Below are positions 28,583 through 39,687 of a DNA stretch of 64,000 bases, piece after piece; the stretch's first letter is position 1; every line of letters begins with the position of its first letter. A program made the translations under genes and the position numbers. The notes beneath the pieces were generated by a model that was not told where the DNA came from, made no database searches, and was given only the letters and a program-made list of their open reading frames with translations. Location of the stretch: positions 42,141-106,140 of the forward strand of contig NZ_JASZYR010000018.1 of NCBI RefSeq assembly GCF_030316855.1, written 5' to 3'. This DNA comes from Variovorax sp. J22P240. GTDB lineage: Bacteria; Pseudomonadota; Gammaproteobacteria; Burkholderiales; Burkholderiaceae_C.

Positions 28583-29832
28583 CCCATTCCGAATTGCCTT
28601 CCGCCGACGGCGTCTGGGACCACATCCGGATCGCTCCCGGTGCGCTGGCAGAAGAGCAGGAGATCGATGCCGATGCGGCCATGGTCGTGTTCGGCGGAAA
28701 GATCGCCTGGATCGGCGCCAGCGCCGCCGTGCCTGGCGAGTTCGCCAAACTGCCGCGTTTCAACGGCCACGATGCGCTGGTGACACCCGGTCTCATCGAT
28801 TGCCACACGCATCTGGTCTACGGCGGTCAACGCGCGAACGAGTTCGCGATGCGCCTGGCCGGGGCGACGTATGAAGAAGTCGCGAAGGCCGGCGGCGGCA
28901 TCGTCTCCTCGGTGCGCGCGACGCGCGAAGCCGACGAGGACACGCTGTATGCGCAGGCGGCGAAGCGGCTGGAACAGTTGCTCGCCGATGGCGTGTGCGC
29001 CATCGAGATCAAGTCGGGCTATGGACTCGCGCTGGAACACGAGCGCAAGCAACTGCGCGTGGCGCGGCGGCTGGGTGAAGCCCATGGCGTCACCGTGCGA
29101 ACGACCTTCCTCGGCGCGCACGCGCTGCCGCCCGAATACGCGGGCCGTAGCGGCGACTACATCGATCTCGTCTGCAACGAGATGTTGCCCGCGCTGGCCG
29201 CCGAAGGGCTGGTCGATGCGGTGGACGTGTTCTGCGAGCGCATCGCCTTTTCGCTGGCGGAGACGGAACGTGTGTTCCAGGCAGCCAAGGCATTGGGCCT
29301 GCCGGTCAAGCTGCACGCCGAGCAACTTTCCGACATGGGTGGCGCCGCGCTGGCGGCACGCTACGGCGCGCTGTCCTGCGACCACATCGAGCACCTCTCG
29401 GCCGAAGGCATCGCCGCGATGCGCGCGGCTGGCACAGTGGCTGTGCTGCTGCCCGGCGCCTACTACACGCTGCGCGACACGCACCTGCCGCCCATCGAGG
29501 CGCTGCGCGCAGCGGGCGTGCCGATGGCCGTCTCCACCGACCACAACCCCGGCACCTCGCCGGCGCTGAGCCTGCTGCTGATGGTCAACATGGCCTGCAC
29601 CCTGTTCCGCCTGACCGTGCCCGAGGCGCTGGCCGGCGTGACGCGCCATGCCGCACGCGCGCTGGGCTTGCAGGACACGCACGGCGCGCTGGCCGTCGGC
29701 CGGCCTGCGAACTTCGTGCTCTGGCAGCTTCGCGAGAGTGCCGAACTGGCCTACTGGTTCGGCCAGCGGCCGGCGCGCACCATCGTGCGGCAAGGACGCG
29801 TCGCGTCCGTGTCTCAAGTGACCCAACGTTGA
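28579..29832 (+). CDS. hutI: Imidazolonepropionase
   Basis: 417 residues of the amidohydrolase superfamily. It opens imidazolone propionate to N-formimino-L-glutamate. Metal ligands: DCHTHLVYGG near 75 (HxH), KLHAEQLSD near 248 and STDHNPGTSP near 320. The ATG at 28579 overlaps the hutD stop by 4 bp; the longer in-frame reading inside hutD is spurious. Confidence 0.96.
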   Translation: MTHSELPSADGVWDHIRIAPGALAEEQEIDADAAMVVFGGKIAWIGASAAVPGEFAKLPRFNGHDALVTPGLIDCHTHLVYGGQRANEFAMRLAGATYEEVAKAGGGIVSSVRATREADEDTLYAQAAKRLEQLLADGVCAIEIKSGYGLALEHERKQLRVARRLGEAHGVTVRTTFLGAHALPPEYAGRSGDYIDLVCNEMLPALAAEGLVDAVDVFCERIAFSLAETERVFQAAKALGLPVKLHAEQLSDMGGAALAARYGALSCDHIEHLSAEGIAAMRAAGTVAVLLPGAYYTLRDTHLPPIEALRAAGVPMAVSTDHNPGTSPALSLLLMVNMACTLFRLTVPEALAGVTRHAARALGLQDTHGALAVGRPANFVLWQLRESAELAYWFGQRPARTIVRQGRVASVSQVTQR

Positions 29833-29844
29833 GCCGCGACCGCC

Positions 29845-31245
29845 ATGCCCTTGCCTGAAGCCCAACGCTCTCTCTTCGCTGCCGATACCTTGTTACCCAC
29901 TGGCTGGGCGCGCAACGTGCTGCTCGAATGGAATGCGAGCGGCCAACTGTTGGCCGTCACACCCGACAGCACCCCGGCAGCAAACGCGTCGCGCGCGGCC
30001 GGGCCGGTGCTGCCCGGCATGCCCAACCTGCATTCGCACGCCTTCCAGCGCGCCTTCGGCGGACTGACGGAATTCCGCGGCGCGGCACAGGACAGCTTCT
30101 GGAGCTGGCGCACGCTGATGTACCGCTTCGCCGCGAAGATATCCCCCGAGCAGGTCGAAGCGATCGCAACCTGGCTCTACATCGAGATGCTCGAAGCGGG
30201 CTACACCTCGGTGTGCGAGTTCCACTACCTGCACCACGACGCCGACGGCAAGGCGTATGCCGATGACGCGGAACTCGCGTTGGCGCTGCTGCGCGCGGCA
30301 CGTCGGGCGGGCATCGGGATGACGCTGCTGCCGGTGCTCTACCAGACGAGCGGCTTCGGCGCGTTGCCGCCCAGTGAAGGCCAGCGGCGCTTCATCCGCT
30401 CGACCGATTCGATGCTGCGCCTGCTGGAGCGGCTGCATCCGTTGTGCAAGGCGCAGGGCGCGGGGCTCGGGCTCGCGCCGCACTCGCTGCGGGCGGTGCC
30501 GCCCGCAGCGCTTCGCGATGCACTCGCGGGCCTGGACGCCATCGACGCGACCGCGCCCATCCACATCCACATCGCGGAGCAGACGGGCGAGGTCGAAGCG
30601 TGCCTCGCATGGAGCGGCCAGCGGCCGGTCGCATGGCTGCTCGACCACGCGGCGGTCGATGCGCGCTGGTGCCTTGTTCATGCCACCCACATGGATGCGG
30701 ACGAATACCGGCGGGCAGCGGCCAGCGGGGCCATTGCCGGCCTGTGCCCGACGACCGAGGCCAACCTGGGCGACGGCATCTTCGATTTCAGCGCCTGGCG
30801 CGCGGCCGGCGGGCGCTGGGGCATCGGCTCCGACAGCCACGCCTGCGTCAATGCCGCAGAGGAACTGCTGGTGCTGGAGTACGGCCAGCGTCTCGCCACG
30901 CGGCAGCGCAACGTGGGCGCCGACACCGCGCACCGCGAGGTCGCGACCGCGCTCACGCTGGGCGCCGCGGAAGGCGGTGCACAGGCCGCAGGTCGCGCCA
31001 TCGCCGGTCTCGCCGCGGGCCAGCAGGCCGACTTCGTCGTGCTCGACTCCGCGCACGTCGCGCTGCAAGGCCTTGCAGCGCCGGAGATGCTCTCGTCGCA
31101 CGTGTTCGCGAGCCACCGCACCTCCGCCATCGATGGCGTGCGGGTCGCCGGCCAGGCGCGCGTCTCATGCACCCGCCACGATCTGCACGACGAGGCCGCA
31201 GCAGCCTTCGTCGCCGCGCGCAGCCAACTTCTATCCAAGGACTGA
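29845..31245 (+). CDS. hutF: Formimidoylglutamate deiminase
   Basis: 466 residues of the amidohydrolase superfamily, with MPNLHSHAFQRAFGG (HxH, near 57), HIHIAEQTGEVEAC near 238, VHATHMD near 275 and GIGSDSHACVN near 325. It converts N-formimino-glutamate to N-formyl-glutamate plus ammonia. With hutG this defines the five-step pathway ending in formate, as in pseudomonads, instead of direct hydrolysis to formamide. Confidence 0.96.
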   Translation: MPLPEAQRSLFAADTLLPTGWARNVLLEWNASGQLLAVTPDSTPAANASRAAGPVLPGMPNLHSHAFQRAFGGLTEFRGAAQDSFWSWRTLMYRFAAKISPEQVEAIATWLYIEMLEAGYTSVCEFHYLHHDADGKAYADDAELALALLRAARRAGIGMTLLPVLYQTSGFGALPPSEGQRRFIRSTDSMLRLLERLHPLCKAQGAGLGLAPHSLRAVPPAALRDALAGLDAIDATAPIHIHIAEQTGEVEACLAWSGQRPVAWLLDHAAVDARWCLVHATHMDADEYRRAAASGAIAGLCPTTEANLGDGIFDFSAWRAAGGRWGIGSDSHACVNAAEELLVLEYGQRLATRQRNVGADTAHREVATALTLGAAEGGAQAAGRAIAGLAAGQQADFVVLDSAHVALQGLAAPEMLSSHVFASHRTSAIDGVRVAGQARVSCTRHDLHDEAAAAFVAARSQLLSKD

Positions 31246-31250
31246 GCCCC

Positions 31251-32069
31251 ATGCCTTTCACGACCACCGAGCCCCCTTTCCGCTTTCGCCGCGGCACGCG
31301 TCCGTTGCTGATCTCGATGCCGCACGTCGGCACCCACGTGCCGCCGCAGTTGGCAGCACGCCTGAGCGACGAGGCACGCCACGTGCCCGACACCGACTGG
31401 CATCTGGAGCGGCTGTACGACTTCGCCGATGAACTCGGCGTCTCGGTGCTGGTCGCGACGCACTCGCGCTATGTGGTCGACCTCAACCGTCCGCCCGATG
31501 GCGCCAGCCTCTATCCGGGGCAGAGCGTCACCGGCCTGTGCCCGGTCGACACCTTCGACGACACGCCGCTCTATCCGGCCGGCGACGTGCCCGACGATGC
31601 CGAGATCGCCGAGCGCCGCGAGGCCATCTGGCAGCCCTACCACCAGCAACTCGCCGAAGAGCTCGCGCGCATCAAGGCGCAGCATGGCATTGCCGCGCTG
31701 TGGGACGCGCACTCGATCCGCTCGGTGCTGCCGCGCTTCTTCGAGGGCAGGCTGACCGACCTCAACCTGGGCACGGCCCAGGGCGCGAGTTGCGATCCGG
31801 CGCTCGCGCAGACCCTGCTGGGCATCGCCAAGGAAGCGACCGGCTTCACCAGCGTGCTCAACGGCCGCTTCACTGGCGGCTACATCACGCGTCACCATGG
31901 GCAGCCCGCGCAGGGCGTGCATGCCGTGCAGCTCGAAATGACGCAGTGCAGCTACATGCAGGAGGCGTTGCCCTTCGACTACCTGCCTGAAGTCGCGGCG
32001 CGCGTGCAGCCGCACGTGCGGCGCATGCTCACTTCGGTACTGGACTTCGTCGAATCTCGCCGCGGCTGA
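31251..32069 (+). CDS. hutG: N-formylglutamate deformylase
   Basis: 272 residues of the N-formylglutamate amidohydrolase family: SMPHVGTHVPP near 22, DTDWHLERLYDF near 46, VDLNRPPDGASLYPGQ near 76 and WDAHSIRS near 156. It releases formate and L-glutamate, the last Hut step. The ATG at 31251 is 5 bp after the hutF stop. Longer in-frame readings overlap hutF and have no family similarity. Confidence 0.96.
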   Translation: MPFTTTEPPFRFRRGTRPLLISMPHVGTHVPPQLAARLSDEARHVPDTDWHLERLYDFADELGVSVLVATHSRYVVDLNRPPDGASLYPGQSVTGLCPVDTFDDTPLYPAGDVPDDAEIAERREAIWQPYHQQLAEELARIKAQHGIAALWDAHSIRSVLPRFFEGRLTDLNLGTAQGASCDPALAQTLLGIAKEATGFTSVLNGRFTGGYITRHHGQPAQGVHAVQLEMTQCSYMQEALPFDYLPEVAARVQPHVRRMLTSVLDFVESRRG

Positions 32070-32108
32070 GCTTCATCGTCTCTGAATCCACGGGAAAGAA
32101 TTCAATCC

Positions 32109-33245
32109 ATGAACGCAGCCGCCATCCGCGAACTCGTGCGCCCCGAGGTGCCCGGCCTGCCGCCCTACAACGCGGGCCTGTCATCGGACGCAGTGCGCTC
32201 GCGCTACGGTGTCGATCGGATCGCGCGCCTAGCGAGCAATGAGAACCCCTTCGGCGCGAGCCCGGCCGTTGCGCGCTCGCTGGCGGGCCTGGCCATGCGC
32301 GTCGGGACATACCCCGATGCGAACTGCACCGCGCTGCGGGCCGCCATTGCCGAACGCACCGGCGCCAGCGCCGAGCAGGTCGTGATCGGCAACGGCTCCG
32401 AGTCCATCCTCCAGATGCTGTGCCAGGCCTTTCTGTCGCCCGGCGACCGCGTGCTGACGCAACGTCCCGCTTTCGGTCTGCACGAGATCTATCCGCGCAT
32501 GATGGGCGCCCGGGTCGAACTGCTGGCGCTGACGCCCGCGCTGGAATTCGATGTCGATGCGTGGTGCGAAGCTCTGGCGCGCGGGCCGAAGATCGCAATG
32601 CTCGCCAATCCGTCCAACCCGGTCGGTTGCATGTTCGATGCGCAAGCCTTCGGGCGACTGCTCGACGCTACGCCGGCCGGAACGCTGCTGGTGATCGACG
32701 AGGCCTACTACGAGTACGCGCAGCGCGCGCGCGGCTTCCCCGATGCGCTGGCGGCGTTGCGTGCGCAACGGCGTCCCTGGATCGTGCTGCGCACCTTCTC
32801 GAAGGCCTGGGGACTGGCGGGACTGCGCGTCGGCTACGGCATTGCGTCGGATGCCTCGCTGATCCAGTGGCTGGACCGGGTGCGTACGCCGTTCAATGTC
32901 AACGAGGCCGCGCAGGCCGCTGCGCTGGCCGCGTGGGGTGACGAGGTCTTCATGACACAGACGGTCGCAGAGACCGTGAAGCTGCGCGACGCGCTCGCGC
33001 GGCAGTTGCGCGCCATGGCGCTGCCGGGCCTGCGCATCGCGCCATCGGCAGCCAACTTCCTGTTCATCGACCTGGGCCGGCCGAACGGCCCGGTCAACGA
33101 GGCGCTGCTGGCGCGCGGCATCATCGTCAAGCCGTGGAAGGAGCCCGGCTTCGAGAACTTCATCCGCGTGTCGATCGGCACGGCCGAAGACAACGCGCGC
33201 TTCCTGCGCGCGCTGGGCGAGATCGTCGGGGCGTCGCAAGCGTAG
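32109..33245 (+). CDS. HisC-like PLP aminotransferase
   Basis: 378 residues of fold-type I: LASNENPFG near 41, GNGSESILQML near 96, NPSNPVG near 168, DEAYYEYA near 196 and the PLP lysine in RTFSKAWGLAGLRVGY (near 228). It resembles histidinol-phosphate aminotransferases. It follows hutG by 39 bp on the same strand, so it may transaminate histidine or an aromatic amino acid as part of the hut unit, not act in biosynthesis. That role is inference; the fold is certain. Confidence 0.88.
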   Translation: MNAAAIRELVRPEVPGLPPYNAGLSSDAVRSRYGVDRIARLASNENPFGASPAVARSLAGLAMRVGTYPDANCTALRAAIAERTGASAEQVVIGNGSESILQMLCQAFLSPGDRVLTQRPAFGLHEIYPRMMGARVELLALTPALEFDVDAWCEALARGPKIAMLANPSNPVGCMFDAQAFGRLLDATPAGTLLVIDEAYYEYAQRARGFPDALAALRAQRRPWIVLRTFSKAWGLAGLRVGYGIASDASLIQWLDRVRTPFNVNEAAQAAALAAWGDEVFMTQTVAETVKLRDALARQLRAMALPGLRIAPSAANFLFIDLGRPNGPVNEALLARGIIVKPWKEPGFENFIRVSIGTAEDNARFLRALGEIVGASQA

Positions 33246-33303
33246 GGCGCCGACAAGACCCGACACTGCGGCGGGACGGGAGGCGCTTTCTACAATCGGC
33301 GCC

Positions 33304-34350
<1,047 letters not shown>

Positions 34351-34513
34351 GCGCCGAGCATCCCCGGGCGCGCACGTGAAGCCGGGGTGAAGAAGCTCTC
34401 CAAACGTTGGACCGGTCCTCGCGGCGGTGCGCTTTGCCGTTATCAGGGAAGGCCGTGGCTGATTGACAACGGCTCAGCAGCCCTCCTACCCTGATCCGCA
34501 AAGGAATTCCTAC

Positions 34514-35329
34514 ATGCACACACTCACCCGGCGATGGATCGGCATCGGCACCATCGCCCTGGCGCTTCCGTTGGCTGCAACGGCCCAGCAGGCTTTCACC
34601 CGGGGGGGCGTCAACCTGCGCGCCGGCCCCGGCGACAACTATCCGCTGGTCGCCTCGCTGCCACCCGGACAGCCGCTGCAGGTGATGGGCTGCACTTCGG
34701 GCTACGGCTGGTGCGACGTGGTGCTGCCGGACGGTCTTCGCGGCTGGTCCTACGCGTCGAGCCTCGACTACGCCTACCAGGATCAGCGGGTGCCGCTGGC
34801 GACCTACGGGGCGGTGATCGGCGTGCCCCTCGTGACCTTCGCGATCGGCAGCTATTGGGGCAACTATTACCGCGACCGCCCCTGGTACAACCAGCCGCGC
34901 TGGTGGGGCGGACGTCCGCCGCCGCCCCCGGGGCCCGGTTGGCGCCCGCCGCCACCGCCGGTCCCGGGCTGGCGTCCCAATCCGTGGCCGGGCTATTCGC
35001 CGCATCCGCCTGGGTTCAGGCCGCCGCCCGCGCCGGGGTTCCGCCCGCCCCCGAACAATGGCATCCGCCCGCCGCCGCCTTCAGGTGTTCGTCCTCCGCA
35101 CGGCGGCGGTCCCCGGCCTCCCGGTCCACCGCCAGGTGTGCGGCCGCCGGGGCAGGGCTTCCAGACCGACGGAAGGCCGCCGGGGCAGGGGGGCGGTGGT
35201 GGAGGACGCGGCGGTGGGCACGGTGGGGGACACGGCGGCGGCCAGGGCGGTGGGAACCACGGAGGGGGTCATGGCGGGGGCCATGGGGGTGGCCATGGGG
35301 GTGGTCAGGGCGGTGGCCGCGGGGGCTAG
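34514..35329 (+). CDS. Exported SH3-domain protein with Pro-rich and Gly/His-rich tail
   Basis: 271 residues in three parts. The first is a signal peptide (cleavage near LAATAQQ). The second is a bacterial SH3 domain (about 25-85; VNLRAGPGDNYP, GWCDVVLPDGLRGW). The third is a hydrophobic segment (about 97-115), then a low-complexity tail of PPPPG-type repeats (about 135-225) and GGGHGGG-type repeats to the end. Such SH3 modules usually contact the cell wall. The ATG at 34514 is preferred, nine bases after AAGGA. Its TAG directly abuts the stop codon of the converging LysR gene. Confidence 0.8.
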   Translation: MHTLTRRWIGIGTIALALPLAATAQQAFTRGGVNLRAGPGDNYPLVASLPPGQPLQVMGCTSGYGWCDVVLPDGLRGWSYASSLDYAYQDQRVPLATYGAVIGVPLVTFAIGSYWGNYYRDRPWYNQPRWWGGRPPPPPGPGWRPPPPPVPGWRPNPWPGYSPHPPGFRPPPAPGFRPPPNNGIRPPPPSGVRPPHGGGPRPPGPPPGVRPPGQGFQTDGRPPGQGGGGGGRGGGHGGGHGGGQGGGNHGGGHGGGHGGGHGGGQGGGRGG

Positions 35330-36217
35330 TCAGTCCTTCTTGCGGGCGATCAGCGCGACGAAGCGCTGCGCGCCCAGGCCCAGCGGCCGTTCGCGCGACC
35401 ACACCACGTCGACCCACAGGTCCAGCCCGTTCGAGAGGTTCTCGAACGGGATCTCGACCAGCGCGCCCGCCGCCACGTGCGGCCGCGCGAAATTGCGCGG
35501 CAGCCAGCCCCAGCCGAGGCCGGCGGTGATCAGGCTCAGCGCGGCGAGCGCGTTGTCGGTGCGCCAGACGTGCCGCGCGAAGACGAAACGTGGATCGCTG
35601 GTCGCGAGATCGCGCCCCGCGACCACGATCTGCCGCGTGGTCGTCAGGTGCTCTTCGCGCAGGCGGCCGCCTGCCGCGGCCAGCACGGGATGGTCGGGCG
35701 CCATCACGGCCACCATGGTGTCGCTCGCTACTTCCTGAAAGCCTTCGCGTCCGTCGAGGCTGGGCCGTTCGAACACCAGCGCCAGTTGGGCCCGCCCGCT
35801 GTGCAGCAGCGTCAGCGCATCGGCCTGCGGCGCGGCGAGTACTTCCACCTCCAACAACGGGTATTCCTGCGCCAGCGCGGCCAGCGGACCGCTCCAGGGC
35901 GCTGCGAGAAGCTCGGGCGCAATGGCGAGGGTGAGCCGGTTTTCCAGTCCTTGGGTGAGCGCGAGCGCCTGCACCTGAAGCTGCTTGAGTTGCGCCGCTA
36001 GTAAGCGCGCCTGCGGTTCCAGCGAGCGCGCAGCGGCTGTCGGCTGTGGCTCGCGACCGCTGCGGTCGAAGAGTTGCAAGGCGAGTTCGGCCTCGAGGTT
36101 GGCGATCGCCATGCTCACGGCCGAGGGCACCCGGCCCAAGGCGCGTGCGGCCGCTGAAAAAGAGCCATGGTCGATCACGGCAAGCAAAACCTCCACGTTG
36201 TCGCTGGAAAGGCTCAT
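35330..36217 (-). CDS. LysR-family regulator next to a PACE efflux gene
   Basis: 295 residues: winged helix-turn-helix at about 4-62 (GSFSAAARALGRVPSAVSMA), then the effector domain. It is divergent from the PACE efflux gene, the usual arrangement in which the LysR protein controls the pump in response to its substrate. The inverted repeat TCAATT-G-AATTGA begins 16 bp upstream of its start. Confidence 0.9.
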   Translation of the reverse strand: MSLSSDNVEVLLAVIDHGSFSAAARALGRVPSAVSMAIANLEAELALQLFDRSGREPQPTAAARSLEPQARLLAAQLKQLQVQALALTQGLENRLTLAIAPELLAAPWSGPLAALAQEYPLLEVEVLAAPQADALTLLHSGRAQLALVFERPSLDGREGFQEVASDTMVAVMAPDHPVLAAAGGRLREEHLTTTRQIVVAGRDLATSDPRFVFARHVWRTDNALAALSLITAGLGWGWLPRNFARPHVAAGALVEIPFENLSNGLDLWVDVVWSRERPLGLGAQRFVALIARKKD

Positions 36218-36232
36218 GGCGGCACCAACCTG

Positions 36233-36245
36233 TCAATTGAATTGA
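36233..36245. promoter_or_regulatory. Inverted repeat between LysR and PACE genes
   Basis: TCAATT-G-AATTGA is a perfect 6-bp inverted repeat with one central base in the 100-bp divergent promoter. It is AT-rich in a GC-rich genome and is a good candidate LysR recognition site. Confidence 0.55.
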
Positions 36246-36317
36246 TAGAAGATGACTTTATATATCAGCATGACAAACATAAAGTACGGCCCTCAGCAAC
36301 CTCTCCGGATTGATTTC

Positions 36318-36755
36318 ATGCAAGGGCTCAAGCGCCGCGTCGTCTACATCACGCTCTACGAAGGCATCGCCATCGTCGCGGCAAGCGCAGGCCTGGCGGT
36401 GATGTCGGGCCAAGGGCTCGGTCACTCGGGTGTGCTGGCCGTCATCGCATCTGTCATCGCGGTGCTCTGGAACCTGAGCTTCAACGCCCTGTTCGAGCGC
36501 TGGGAATCCCGTCAGCCGGTGCGTGGCCGCAGCGTGAAGCGCCGGATCGCCCATGCCATCGGCTTCGAGGGCGGCCTCGTCGCCTTCCTCGTGCCGGTCT
36601 TCGCCTGGTGGCTGGACGTGAGCCTGTGGGAAGCGCTCGTGATGGATCTGGGGCTGGTCGTGTTCTTCCTGATCTACACCTTCGTCTTCAACTGGGCTTT
36701 CGACATGCTGTTCGGCCTGCCTGCATCGGCCACGGGCGCGGCGCAGCCGGCGTAA
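36318..36755 (+). CDS. PACE-family multidrug efflux transporter
   Basis: 145 residues with four membrane helices arranged as two bacterial-transmembrane-pair repeats: RRVVYITLYEGIAIV at the start, LWNLSFNALFERWE near 55, RIAHAIGFEGGL near 80 and FNWAFDMLFGLP near 125. This is the AceI-type family exporting biocides such as chlorhexidine, or short polyamines. The ATG at 36318 matches the family N-terminus; the upstream in-frame ATG would add 22 polar residues. Confidence 0.9.
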   Translation: MQGLKRRVVYITLYEGIAIVAASAGLAVMSGQGLGHSGVLAVIASVIAVLWNLSFNALFERWESRQPVRGRSVKRRIAHAIGFEGGLVAFLVPVFAWWLDVSLWEALVMDLGLVVFFLIYTFVFNWAFDMLFGLPASATGAAQPA

Positions 36756-36766
36756 AATCCGCGGCT

Positions 36767-36852
36767 CCCAAGGAGCGTTGCAGCGCCGCCGTTCTCACCC
36801 GAGACGGCCGCGTCAGGCTTGGGCTTCCAGCCATTGGATTGCAACGACGCTC
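36767..36852 (+). ncRNA. S-adenosylhomocysteine (SAH) riboswitch
   Basis: P1 pairs CCCAAG (36767-36772) with CTTGGG (36818-36823). The conserved GAGCGTTGCAG follows P1 directly. An internal hairpin pairs GCCGTTCTC with GAGACGGC. The CAGGCT element precedes the P1 3' strand. The pseudoknot pairs GAGCGT (36773-36778) with ACGCTC (36847-36852). Order and conserved bases match the SAH riboswitch class known in Burkholderiales upstream of ahcY and metH, which turns expression on when SAH accumulates. The metH ATG follows 30 bp later. Confidence 0.92.
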
Positions 36853-36881
36853 GCCTGATCCGACGTTCCGCAGGTGAGCCC

Positions 36882-39632
<2,751 letters not shown>

Positions 39633-39687
39633 CACGACCGGCCGGCGCAACCATGACCGGCGCAGGGGACTTTTTATTCAGAAATTG

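Noticed and set aside
33246..33303. A riboswitch before the first metH half
   Set aside because: The 58-bp gap is too short for a B12 or SAH element, and none of the conserved bases is present.
34463..34493. Sigma-70 promoter (TTGACA with TACCCT) before the SH3 gene
   Set aside because: Spacing is 19 bp and the -10 match is poor. It may be real but is not good enough to list.
35215..35325. Non-coding satellite
   Set aside because: The G-rich tandem units are in frame with the SH3 protein and end at its stop codon, so they are coding repeats.
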